This document shows positions 1-10,709 of a DNA stretch of 64,000 nt, piece after piece; position 1 is the stretch's first letter, and each line of letters begins with the position of its first letter. This stretch comes from Eremomyces bilateralis CBS 781.70 (Eukaryota; Ascomycota; Dothideomycetes; Eremomycetales; Eremomycetaceae). Location of the stretch: positions 24,280 through 88,279 of the forward strand of contig NW_022985087.1 of assembly GCF_010015585.1 (NCBI RefSeq), written 5' to 3'. The translations under genes were made by a program, and so were the position numbers. The notes under the pieces were generated by a model. That model was not told the DNA's origin, did not search any database, and worked only from the letters and a program-made list of their open reading frames with translations.

Positions 1-252
1 ATATTAGAATGTGATAATAATATATTATTTAGTTCAAAAGAGCTAGATCAACGCGACGTGGATCAATACTTTGCACGAGAGAAGTATGGAACCTACCACA
101 CCCAAAGAAGCAATCAAATGTCTGCTCGTTATAAGGATCATATGGGAAGAGAAAGTAGGCATTTTCTCTTACGAAACAACCACCTTAAGAATATACTCTA
201 AACGTGCTTAGAACGAAAGCGAGAGAATAAAGAAAAATCTCTCCTTACCACA

Positions 253-680
253 GCAGATGAAGATGATGAAGACATCGACGACGATAATACATCTGAAACA
301 GCTTTATCGCTGTTATCATTAACTAGAGGCAGTAGACAAAAATCGAGCTCTTTGAGAGGCAGATCAAAAAGATCTCGATTAAATTTAAGAGAAGACTCTC
401 TTTCAAGCGCTGAGTAAGTTATTTTAAACTCTATTTAAATCCTTTTTATAACATATTTAAAAGACCTTCATCTACATAAACGATCCCTCTTCGGCAGAAT
501 ACTCTTAATCGTTAGTAAGAGCTTAAAGACGTTAGAGCTAGACTAGAGCTTCGGAGGCTAGAGGCTGAGATAGAAGAAAAGGAGCTAAGTAACGCACGAA
601 GAACTCTAAAGAACGAAAAGCTAGAGTTAGAAATCGTAACCAAGCGGCAGACTTTGCAGCGCCTGGAGGGCGAGGATTAG
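253..680 (+). pseudogene. Decayed coding fragment of unknown origin
   Basis: Two open stretches look like pieces of one broken protein. The first (253-417) encodes an Asp/Glu-rich run followed by a Ser/Arg-rich basic run and ends at a possible splice donor GTAAGT (414). The second (522-680) encodes about 52 residues of charged coiled coil (ELRRLEAEIEEKELSNARR and onward). The DNA between is AT-rich with stops and could be an intron or decay. No family was recognised. Its place in a transposon-dense region makes an element-derived protein the best guess, but that is inference only. Confidence 0.25.
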
Positions 681-731
681 ATAGTAGTAAAAAGTTTCAA
701 CTTTCAAGCGTATTTGAATAAGGCTGCTAAG

Positions 732-855
732 ATTTGTCCCCCCCTTGGAGTTTTGTCCCCCTCTTAGAAGTTTTGTCCCCCCTTAGAGATTTGTCCCCCC
801 CTTGGAGTTTTGTCCCCCCCTTAGAGTTTTGTCCCCCCTTGGAGCTTTGTCCCCC
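732..855. repeat. GTCCCCCC minisatellite
   Basis: About six imperfect tandem copies of a roughly 20-bp unit of the form TTAGAGTTTTGTCCCCCCC. Copies vary in the length of the C run and in TTAGAG versus TTGGAG. It lies between the decayed coding fragment and the Helitron leader. No coding potential is visible. Confidence 0.85.
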
Positions 856-1314
856 GCGCTAGTAAATAGTGGAAATTAGTGGCTTAATCAAACCTAGGGT
901 ATATCACGGATCTTCCCCTAGGACAACTTCAACGCTTAATTCATTCATACTCTTGCTATCCTAATATAGAGGATATTACTCCCCCTCCAGATTGTCTTTA
1001 CGATTCCTATGATAAAGCCTACAATGCTCTTAGGATCCATAGCATACAGCATAGCTACGGCTCCGTACTGAAGCGGAGCAAACCTCACAATTCTGATCAC
1101 GAGCGTAGCGAGTAATTTAAGTCGTATATAGGGTCAACTCATTTTCAAACGAGCCTTCTGATTGGCTCGTTTCCTGCATTCTGATTGGTCCCCATCCAGA
1201 ACCACGTGACTTCAACTTCTCTTTCACTTCCTAACGTCACTTACCATATCTATTATATCTACTATCTCTACCACCTCTGCCATCTCTTACCACATCTACT
1301 ATCTCTTACCTCTT
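856..1314. other. Helitron upstream/leader region with two small hairpins
   Basis: No gene is seen here. There is a GCTCCG/CGGAGC inverted repeat (1060-1079, 8-nt loop), the 13-mer ATCACGAGCGTAG at 1096-1108 that recurs inverted at 6791-6803, and a perfect 9-bp inverted repeat AAACGAGCC/GGCTCGTTT (1147-1172). The last 75 bases before the ATG at 1315 are pyrimidine-rich with repeated ATCTCTACC-like units, typical of a leader. The Helitron 5' terminus probably lies here but cannot be placed. Confidence 0.4.
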
Positions 1315-4300
1315 ATGGATCTTGACCCCGGCGGTCGTACATGTCCGACCTGTCGCTCCTGGAAAGCTGATAAGGAGTTTACTTCGAAGCGTCGTAAACT
1401 ACACGTCAAGAGGTGCTGGCGGTGTCGTTTCGGTCAGGATCACGGTCAGGATGATCCCGACCATGTAGGTTTTCCAGTGAAGATTCGAATACGTTACCGT
1501 TAAAACTAACCTGATTAGTCCCGTCATCTATATCCTCTCCGGCCTGCCGCTCCTCTACAAGCAGCCCCATCTCCTTCTCCGCATCCTCCCGCCCGAAATC
1601 TACATCCTCTCCGACCTGCCGCTACCCTACAAGCAGCTTCGTCCTCGCAATCAGCGGATACTGATGACGACACGTCCTGGAGGCGGGAGGCTTCCATATT
1701 TCACCGTGCCGGCATACATAGCCAGGATGATAGGGATATAGCGGCTGCTCGCAGGGACTATGCCACCATGTCCCGGGCTCACCGTGCAGCTAATCGTCTA
1801 GATCCTTCCGCGCAGCCATTACCGACGTTTGAGGATTTCCTCCGACAACGGGGTCTATCACCTCTACAGCAACCTAGTCAAGGTGGTCCTCGCCTAAATC
1901 CTATCTCTGAAATTGAGGGCGGTGGGCAACATCGTACACGGAGAGGTGAGCGAGTCCATCGTACCCGTCAACAGGAAGATGATGATCGTACGGAAGCACT
2001 TCGACGCGGAGATGTTCGCCTCGATCCTCGGTCCCCGGATTTCGACATCCAGGACACCAATCTTCCCGACCAGGATTGGGCATACGTCAAGGACTTCCAT
2101 AAGGTGATGGCTGATTTGAAGCTGGAGCACTGCCCCCAATGCGATGAACGGTGGTTTGATATGCATCTCGTGCGTGGCATATGCAAGCGATGCCGAGCTG
2201 ACGACCGAAAGCGTAAAGATCTCCCGCCTCTCTATTCCGCCGAGAACCACTTAAATCCTGGCCCAGGCCCATCATATTACGGTCTTCCGGATCTTACTCA
2301 GGTGGAGGAGCTCCTCATCGCTCGCGTGCATTGTGCTGCGGAGGTTCGGAAAGTGAACGGTCTCCAATACCGTTATACCGGGCACGTCATTAACTTTATG
2401 AGAGATGTAGGGCGCGTGTATAACCGTCTCCCACTCCTCCTAAGAGACCTTGAGATCGTTATCCTTCGACCTGCCAACTGGAACCAGGAGCCTCGCATGC
2501 AGCGTCAATTTCGCCGGGACTACCGCGTTCGCCGTAGTGTCATTGAGCAGTGGCTATTCCATCTTAAGGTATGTTCGCCGTGCCGTTGTTAAGTCGGTAG
2601 CTAACCTATCTCTAGGCTTACCACCCTGGATATCGCGATATCGTCGTCGACCATAGCCTCTTACAGCAGCTTCCTGTTGATGATAATGTTATGGAAGCGG
2701 TCGGCGTTCACACCACCGATGAAGAGGATTTAGGAGGCGGCGATGACGATACGGGAGAAGAGGCCGAATACGTCGCCGCAGTCCCGGACCTCCTCCAGCC
2801 CGATACGGAGATAGAGCAACTTCGACAGCATGTTGATACCGCTGCCGAACGTCAACGTGTGCATCTTACGATGCCTAGTGTTCGATTGACTCCTCTATCT
2901 GAGTTTAACCACTCTCAGCCTCTTTTAAGCCTGGCGTTTCCGAGCTGCTTCCCCTGTGGTATTGGGGACTTTGTTCACCCCCGTCTCCGGAAGGTAGACT
3001 ATCGTGACTATATCAAGCATCTGATGAGGTTCTACGATGGTCGTTTTGCAAAGCATCCCCGCCTACGGTATGTCCTTTTTAACACTCTCTTCCGGCAACA
3101 GGTTAATACCCGTGCATCTTACTTCGTTCGTCAACGTCCCGAGCAAGGTGATCTATCTCTTGAAGAGATCCGTGCCGCCTTTGCGGATGACTCTCCTGAT
3201 GCCCAGGCCCTGCTCAACTCCATCGTCCGTTTTTCAGGGACCTTGCGTGGCACACGGCCATATTGGATCAGGTGTGGTAAGGAGCTTGAAGCTATCGTAC
3301 AATGGATCGGGTCCCCGCATATCTTTTTGACGCTGTCGGCCGCTGATTATCACTGGGATGATCTACAGCGTCATTTACCTCAATATGAGGAGTGGCGTAA
3401 TGGAACCCCAGCGGAGCGGATCGCAATTTCTCGCCGCAATCTCCGCGACTATCCCCACATCGCCGCCTTCATCTTCCATCACCGTCGGGAAGCTCTGTAC
3501 AAGACTGTGCTGAGCCCGAAGTTCAACCTCCGCGATCAATGGGGCCGATACGAATGGCAGGGTCGCGGCTCGTCGCACTCACACTTCCTCATCTGGCTTG
3601 ACCGTGCCTGCCCCAACAGCGAGCTGGATCGTATCCCTGTGGAGGATCTCCCTGCCGCCCTTGAGACATTTGCACGGTTCTGGGGCGGTCATATCACGGC
3701 GGTGAACCCCGAACCTTCCCGTCGTGTACGACCAGAGGATGAGCGGAGTGCTATCGCGTTAAGTCCCGATACGCAGGAGAATTCTCTAGCGCATCTATCA
3801 GCCATCATCAATCGCGTACAGAAACACCATTGCACTAATGCGTATTGCCTCCGCAAAAACAAACGCACTAACCGGGAGGAGTGCCGCTTTTACGCCCCGT
3901 GGCCGATTCGGGATGAGCCTGTTGTTACGAAGGCGGAAGGTAACCCTAGGTTCTTTAACTACCGCGGTATCCGGAATGATGATCGGTTGAACCACTTCTG
4001 CCCCGCTCTTATCACCGCATGGCTTGCTAATATAGATATCACGCCCTGCACGGGGAGCCGAGCAGTATTAGCCTACTTAGGAAAGTACTGCTCAAAGCCG
4101 GAGAAGAAGACGACCACCTTCCACGATATCCTTAGACATCTCCTAACGGTCGTTCCTGAACATACGCGGCGGCCATTCCTTTCGCTCGTTACGAAGATCA
4201 TGAATCGTCTAATTGGTGAGCGCGATTGGTCGGCGCAAGAGGTTTCCCATATCCTTCTTGATCTCCCCCTCAAGGTCTCTTCACGTATGGTGATTTCCGT

Positions 4301-6803
4301 CGATTGTCGCCCGGAGGTGGAGCAGTCCCAGGGAATCGAGATCCGGGATGATGGTTCTATTCAGAGCGGCCTCTCCTCTCTTCAGAAGTATAAGCAGCGG
4401 CCTGATGCCTTCGACGACGTTCCCTATCTTGAGTTTCTACGTTGTTATGACTTCGCCAAGGTTAGTTCTATCCGGAAGAGGGGGGAAGGGAAAGAGCGGG
4501 CGTTGAATTACTTCCCACGATATTCAGCGGTCGGCGATACCCGCGAAGACTGGCATCGCGTTAAACTAATGCTACATCACCCCTTCCGCAGTATGGATAA
4601 CCTCCTCCAACCTGATCCACGTGGTCCCCTCTATACATCGTATTCTGATGCATATTCCGCGTCTTGTGGAGATGGTCGGCATGACCATCCGGTCGATCAT
4701 TACGACCCTATTATTCTTGGGGACGAGGATGAGTTCGAAGAGGGAGCCAACGAGGAGGAGCATCACCAGGGGAGCTGGGATGAGCTCGCCGGTCAGCTTC
4801 CTGGTCGCGATAGAACCGTTCTGGAGGATCCGGATGCCCTCGGTCAACGACCTCTCGACCGTGAGTACGATTGGGCGTCTCACATCGGTAAGCACGCGTA
4901 TACGAAGGAGTGGTGGGCTACTGCGAAGGCCGACTATCCCCACGTCAATGAAGCTGTTCTATTCGCACCTGACACCGTTGAAAAGCTGAACGCGAAGCAA
5001 CGTATAGCATATGATATCCTGACGACCCATTTCGCACGCTATGTCGCGACATACACTGATGGGCCTCAGGTCCTGATTAACGTCGATGGCGAGGCAGGCA
5101 CAGGGAAGTCTTTTATTATTCAGCTCATCTCCTCGCATCTCCAGGAGGAGGCATCACGGCATGGATTACCGAATCCAGTTCTTCGTGCCGCGCCTACGGG
5201 CGTCGCAGCTCATAGTCTCTCCGCGTCGACCCTACATACTCTTTTTCGTCTTCCTGTTCAAGATGTTGGGTCTCTCGATCCCCTCCGGCCGGCAGCTCTT
5301 CAAGCCGCTCAGGCCACCTTCCGGGGCGTACGGTATCTGATTATCGACGAAAAGTCTATGATCGGCCTTCGCCAGCTCTCCTATATTGACCGTCGTTGCC
5401 GCGAGATCTTTCCTGGCGTAAACCAGTCTTTCGGTGGTCTTAGTATTCTCCTCTGTGGCGACTTCTTCCAGCTTCCTCCAGTCTTAGCAACTGCTCTTTA
5501 CACCCAGAAGAGAGCGCTAAATCTAGATGAGCAGCATGGGCATAATATCTACCACCAATTCGACCGAACGATCAAGCTTGATGAAGTCGTTCGGCAGCAG
5601 GGCAATGACGTTGAGTCGATTCAGTTCCGCCAGGCCCTCGACCACTTACGGATGGGCTCTACAACTCGTGACGACTGGACATTACTTAGTACACGAGTGC
5701 AGGCTATGCTTCTGTCTGAAGAGGTAGATTCGTTCCGGGACGCTATCCGTATCTTCGGTAAGAAGGCGCCAGTCGCTATGTTTAACTACATTCGTTTACG
5801 CGATCTCCGTTCTCCTGTCATGATATGTCGAGCAATTCACGAAGGAGGGTCGAAGGCAGAGAAAGCTCCGACCAACGAGGCAGGAAACCTCCATTCTGAG
5901 ATTCCGATGGCGTTGGGAACGCGTGTCATGTTGACAGAGAATCTCTGGACCGAACGGGGTCTGGTGAACGGTGCGATGGGCACAGTACGTGATATTAGCT
6001 GGCGGGCTGGTACTGATATCCAGAAGGATCCCCCGTCTACACTCCTCGTTCAATTTGATCGATATAATGGACCGACGGTAGATGTAGGCGGCCTGGCTTT
6101 GGTCCCAATCTTCCCATCACGCCGCGAGTTCTATATGGGGAATAATTCGTGCTCACGTATACAGTTCCCACTGACTCTTGCCTATGCCATCACAACACAT
6201 AAGTCGCAGGGAATGACCCTAGCACGGGCTGTGCTGGATATTTCGGAGCGGGAGTTCGCGCCTGGCCTAACGTACGTTGCGGTCTCCCGTGTCAAATCTC
6301 TCAAAGGGATTATGTTTGAAGCTCCATTCGACTTCCACGATTTGACACCCCGGAAGGAGAGCGAGACGATGGCGTTCCGGAAGCGGGATGTGCAGAGGAG
6401 GGAGAGTCAGCATATCACGGCAGAGGTTTGTTTATATGATTAGAATCAATCGCGCGGTATTGACATAGTACAGGATCTCCGACGGGTGATCGGATCGTCA
6501 TCCTTGGGTGTGGAGGAGTTCCCGGAAGGCGGAGACTGAGTACTATGAGCAAGGATGTTGTATGGCGTAGGATTAGGATCAAAATATCACGAGATAGATC
6601 GGTCAGACGATCAGACGATCAGACGAGAAGAGGGGATCGTTTTACTTCCTACTTGGGAAGTGTGCACTGGTTACGAAGATGCTGTTTTTAAGCGATTTAG
6701 CGATTTCTAAAAATCAATGAAAAAGTAGAAAAGTAAACGCCCTGGTCGGGATTCGATGATCTGTGCTCTAGGAAGGCAGAGGTCACGTGCCTACGCTCGT
6801 GAT
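1096..6803 (+). mobile_element. Helitron, approximate extent
   Basis: The Rep/helicase gene defines a Helitron. Its termini are not resolved: I found no convincing 5' TC or 3' hairpin followed by CTRR. The limits given are the inverted 13-mer pair (1096-1108 and 6791-6803) that flanks the gene; they are working limits only. Comparison with other copies in the same genome would set the true ends. Confidence 0.4.
1315..6539 (+). CDS. Helitron Rep/helicase transposase (four exons)
   Basis: This is a rolling-circle transposase; it nicks DNA with a HUH/Y2 Rep domain and unwinds it with a PIF1-type helicase. I join exons 1315-1464, 1519-2568, 2616-6425 and 6474-6539, all in phase 0 with GT..AG introns of 54, 47 and 48 nt, giving about 1691 aa with no stop or frameshift. 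Exon 1 has a CxxC..CxxC finger (CPTC, CWRC). Exon 2 carries a DUF6570-like region with CPQC and CKRC pairs. Exon 3 has the Rep HxH (H721-S-H723) and the two-tyrosine motif Y887-LGK-Y891-CSK. It also holds Walker A GEAGTGKS (about 1225-1232), Walker B LIIDEKSM, CGDFFQLPP and a C-terminal THKSQGMTL/YVAVSR helicase motif. Exon 4 adds DLRRVIGSSS and a short acidic tail. The motif set is complete, so the element may be autonomous; transcription is not shown. Confidence 0.9.
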
Positions 6804-6937
6804 GATTTGGGGCAGAAAGCTGACTTTATGCACCACAGTACTATTTTATTAAGACACGATATTACTACCAGTGCGATCGATTCAGAAAGTATCAGTCAAG
6901 AGCAAGGATTCTGAACACAAGCACGCGCGCAACAGGA
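6540..6937. other. Helitron 3' flank, no gene
   Basis: Non-coding. It contains three head-to-tail copies of the 8-mer TCAGACGA (6602-6625), a CACGTG palindrome near 6783 and the inverted copy of the 13-mer found upstream of the Helitron gene (6791-6803). Confidence 0.5.
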
Positions 6938-7729
6938 TGTCCCTTTAAGCTTGTTATCTTCAAGATAAAGCAATTAGACGATACCGACAAGTAGAGGCTA
7001 GAGGTTCAACATAAGCATCATAACCACTCTCGATCACTCGACCCTAGTACGCACAATGTCTATCGTAGACGTACACCGGCTCAAAAAGACCTAATCGAAT
7101 CAATGACAAATGCTGGGTCCCGGCCGATACAGATATTGAATGCAATTCAAAAGGAGGATCCGGAAACTCGAGTCTCTGCTACCGATATTCGTAACGAGAG
7201 AAAGGCAATCAGAGTGCAGCACTTGAATAGGAGGAGTCCGATTAAGACGTCACTAGATAACCTGTCTACGTTGACCCCTACACCTGCCCCTATATCTTCC
7301 CCTATTCTATCTTATTCGTCTTTACCAGTCTCTGTTACTGTGCCTATTCCTATGGCTCGATCCCCTCTACAGCCTACTTGGCAACCTCCGTCGTTAGAAG
7401 AGTTCTTTACTAATATCGAACGTCGACGGCTTCAGCCTGTTCTATATAACTGTAGTAACTTTGGCATAGTGATCAATTTTTTGGCAGAGACGGGGCAGGA
7501 AAATGACCCGATAGAACTGATAGAAGCACGGAATATGGCTCTCGCTATAAGGGGAGTGTATACTTCCTGCACTCCAACAATGGCATAGAATTATCACTTT
7601 GGAGATATGAATGATTTCTACGCCGAAAGATTTGCACAAGTCGGTGCTCAAAATTTTATTTCTAGGTCTCAGGATGTGCGCAGACAGCGTCCGAAGAGGG
7701 CTGCAGTAGAGAGGGCTTCAAATGCTTAG
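6938..7729 (+). pseudogene. MULE (Mutator-like) transposase remnant
   Basis: In one frame, 6938 onward reads TGCPFKLV, then HKHHNHSRSLDPSTHNVYRRR, then LIESMTNAGSRPIQILNAI, then DIRNERKAIRVQHLNRRSP. This order matches the N-terminal part of fungal FAR1/MULE transposases (C/H zinc-binding end, basic linker, then the AGxxPxxIL..DIYNxR helix). The frame is broken by TAG at 6992-6994 and again at 7586-7588, after which it stays open to 7729. No DDE catalytic region follows. The middle (about 7270-7380) is Pro/Ser/Thr-rich and the later part (SLEEFFTNIERRRLQP and onward) is unrecognised, possibly another element or host segment. It is a dead fragment. Confidence 0.65.
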
Positions 7730-8456
7730 AAAGGACTTAGCCCGCACAAGAGACAGCGACGTCAGTAGAATATATACTTTGACTCATAAATTGGACAAGA
7801 CATCGAGATACGCTTCAAACTTCAGTCGAAGGAGCTAACAATAGTGATATATTAAATCTTAGTATAGGATTTGTTGATGAAGCTCAACTGACCTCCGAAT
7901 TTGGTTAGATGAACTTTCTAGGTGATGAAATGGGTCACGTGAGGTCAGCCGAACCTTTTTCGAGGTCAGCCGAACTGTAGTCACGCTCACTACAGTAGGA
8001 GAGCGCTAGTGCCATAAACCGACCCCTGATGGTAACGCTGAATATAAGCGATGCTTTGTGACAGACTTGGGCTTCGCCCAGTCTGTGTGTTGTGGCCTTG
8101 CGGCTTAAGGCAGAAGGGATGGGTAGACCGTTTGCCCACAGATGTAAATATCAGATCGCAGTGAGAGAGATCTTCTCCTTCTCTCTTTAGCAATTCAACA
8201 GCGTTACCAGCTTACCAAATCCTTCGTGATTTGGGCCCATGACAGAAACATTGATTATTGAAATAGAAGACTAATTGACTTTTCTTGTGACTGCAAATGC
8301 TCTTTTAATAAGAATATCCACCTTCGTTTGCTCTGATGCCCGTCAATGAGCAGCGTGACACTGTCTTCTGTCACTCTTCAGCGCGATAGTTCCAGCCTTG
8401 AGCCGGAGAGGAGCAGCCTGCCTAAGAGGACTGCGAACAGCGGTCAAGTCACCGTA
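7730..8456. other. Intergenic, hairpin and short repeats
   Basis: No supportable gene. A direct repeat AGGTCAGCCGAAC occurs twice near 7945-7980. An imperfect hairpin CAGACTTGGGC..GCCCAGTCTG sits near 8062-8086, the sort of structure found at ends of mobile elements. Neither could be tied to a defined element. Confidence 0.4.
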
Positions 8457-9119
8457 TTAGTTGTCTTCGCTATCCAAACCCAAGTCTCCGCTCCGCCATG
8501 AGATGCCACCATGGCCGCCACCGCCGAGGCCATTGTTTGATCTCCATGGCCCTTGATGGCCTCCGTAGATGTATGATCCTCCACTCGGTGGGTGCATGAT
8601 AGTGCCTGGTCGAAGCGGTGCCCACTCTCCGTTTGGTCCCGCCGAGTCACCCGCAGGATTCCAACTTCCGTCTGTCTCCTGGTACCATGGGCCAGTGTAA
8701 ACACCAGTCAGCGATCCATTGACGTTGGCGCCACTACCAGCCGAAGGATACCTTCCAGGCAATCCACCAACTCCACCACCGCCCCAGCCAATGTTGGACG
8801 AAGGGAAGGTCCCGCTTGATCCAATACCCCAGCTATTGCTCGGATAGGGAGGTTGATTCTGTACCCCCCAACCGCCATCAACACCAGGATTCGAGGAAGG
8901 ATAGTTGCCCCCCATTCCACTGCCCCAGCCACCATTACTTGGGTAATTTGAGCCCATGCCGCCAGTATAATATCCTCCGCCCGATGGATATAGGCCGCCG
9001 CCTCCGGTCATGATTCGAACCCCTGGGTTGGGTCCTCCAGAATTCTCGGGGGCAGTAGTGGAGGAAAAATCATCTGTTGCGTTGCCGGCGTTGGAGTTAT
9101 CGGTGCCGTTGACTGTCAT
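8457..9119 (-). CDS. Glycine-rich protein of unknown function
   Basis: A single-exon ORF of 220 aa from the ATG at 9119. The open frame extends a few codons upstream but without another ATG. It is rich in Gly, Ser, Pro, Trp and Tyr, with loosely repeated blocks of the form NYPSxxGWG/GGxGxxYPS across residues about 35-125. A less repetitive C-terminal part follows (TGPWYQETDGSW, then WRSGDLGLDSEDN). No signal peptide, membrane segment or known domain is visible. The composition suggests an extracellular or wall-associated or RNA-binding type low-complexity protein, but nothing decides between these. It lies between a dead MULE and a truncated mariner element, so a spurious or element-borne ORF remains possible. 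Confidence 0.5.
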   Translation of the reverse strand: MTVNGTDNSNAGNATDDFSSTTAPENSGGPNPGVRIMTGGGGLYPSGGGYYTGGMGSNYPSNGGWGSGMGGNYPSSNPGVDGGWGVQNQPPYPSNSWGIGSSGTFPSSNIGWGGGGVGGLPGRYPSAGSGANVNGSLTGVYTGPWYQETDGSWNPAGDSAGPNGEWAPLRPGTIMHPPSGGSYIYGGHQGPWRSNNGLGGGGHGGISWRSGDLGLDSEDN

Positions 9120-9296
9120 GGCGATCGATCTCTTTGACAAACTTACTAAGTTTAAGAATAAGGAATTGAAGTTGAGTTATCTCTACGCTAAGGACACATT
9201 GAAACAAAGCAGAATCGAAAGGAGTATAAGTAAAGCATTTCAGCATTTCAGCCGTTATGTACAGGGGGCGAACGAAAATACTAGAACAGTTTTTTA

Positions 9297-9465
9297 AAAC
9301 CCTTGCATCCCAGGGTTCTCATTCGATTAAAGCGTTCCGCACAGTCCTTTCTTCTTCCTTCTTCTAAACGTATACCGTCTTTTCAAACCCCTTGCATCCC
9401 AGGGTTCTCATTCGATCAAAGCGTTCCACATAGTTCTCTTCTTCTTCCTTCCTCTAAACGTATGT
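9297..9465. repeat. Tandem duplication, 89-bp period
   Basis: A block beginning CTTGCATCCCAGGGTTCTC at 9302 recurs at 9391. Both copies run through a pyrimidine-rich CTTCTTCCTTC tract to TCTAAACGTAT. A handful of substitutions separate them. The rest of 9120-9609 shows no gene. Confidence 0.85.
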
Positions 9466-9609
9466 TGTGATATAGTATTGTGATGGATCAGAGGTCTATC
9501 GACCTGGATGCCTTGTGGCCTTGTGGCCCGTTTGCTCTGTAAACACCAGAACAGATAAACGCCTCGCACACCTTAGATAGATTCCTCCTTCATAGCAACA
9601 ATTCAATGT

Positions 9610-10305
9610 TTGCCTCACGATTGGAGATTCCCGACAGTGAGACTCTTACACCTCCGATTCGCCCGGGATTTCGTTGGATTCGACTTTTGCCGGGCCCACG
9701 CCACCGACGAGATCTCCTACGAGAGGGGGACGGGTGGTAAGCAAGTTTGGGTATGGCGCCTGTATCACGAGGCGTACGAACCGAAGATGGTCGAGCCTAG
9801 GACCACTGGCAAGACCATTTCACGGATGATCTGGGGCTCAATCTCGCGTGACGGGAGGTCAGATCTAGTGATCATGGAGCGCGACGAAGACTCTCCAAGG
9901 CAGGGCTATTCCGCAAAATCCTACATCGCCGCGTTGGAGGAGGGGCTCCTCCCTACGTACGAACCCCGGGATATTGTTATCCAGGATAACGCAAAGATCC
10001 ACACGGCAAAAATCACCCAGGAATGGCTGGAGAATCACGGCATCTGGGTGTTTGATTGGCCAGCCAATTCTCCGGACCTTAACACTATAGAACACATGTG
10101 GCATCTATTGAAAACGATGATCAAGGAGCTCCACCCCGAACTGATGCAGATGGGGGCATCGGACGAGGCACGGGAGGCGATGAATAGGGCCTTGAAGGAG
10201 GCGTGGTGGGCGATCCCCCAGGAAACGATTCGCCAGCTAATCGACTCAATTCCGCAACGTTTACAAGCGGTGATCAAGGCAAAGGGCTGGCATACGAAAT
10301 ACTAG
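9610..10305 (+). pseudogene. Tc1/mariner transposase, 5'-truncated (DD34E)
   Basis: The C-terminal catalytic domain of a cut-and-paste transposase is open for about 230 codons. The DDE triad is present: the first D in ATDEISYERG, the second in VIQDNAKIHTA and the E in SPDLNTIEHMWHLLK. Exactly 34 residues separate the second D from the E, which defines DD34E. The N-terminal HTH DNA-binding half (normally about 100-130 residues) is absent, and the frame opens with TTG rather than ATG. The residues just before the first D look degraded. It therefore cannot encode a working transposase by itself. It ends only about 400 bp before LIP2. Confidence 0.8.
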
Positions 10306-10709
10306 GCTACTCGCAATTAGACAATAAAAAAAGTATATACTAATCGCTTTCTCTGCGAATTTGAGCGTATCTCACAATGGGGTTGGTCGTGGTAGTGAAA
10401 TCACGTGGTTGACGACCCTGCACAGACTTCTGTCCTGTTAATTAGTGTAGATTTGAATCATCAATCATCATCATAATACGAACAAATCAGAACCAAACCA
10501 TAGCAATTACGCGAATTAAAAAGAGTTCTAGGTTGTACACTTCAACGACGACGACGACGACGAAGAGGATATCCTCTGACATGGTTGCCCTATCAACTGC
10601 TTCGAATTGCTTGAAGTTCACATTTGAGAGCATGTTTCTCTGTACTTCTATCCTCTTCACAACGTGATTGCCCATATCTTCAGGCGCGTTCGCTGTGTGT
10701 TTCGGCGTC
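10306..10709. other. Mariner 3' flank and LIP2 promoter region
   Basis: Short poly-A tract (AATAAAAAAAG near 10322) after the transposase remnant, then a GACGAC microsatellite near 10544-10562. No further coding sequence. The LIP2 promoter must lie here. Confidence 0.4.

Noticed and set aside
9003-9030. tRNA-like B-box text GATTCGAACCC
   Set aside because: Lies within the glycine-rich ORF and no A box or cloverleaf can be built around it.
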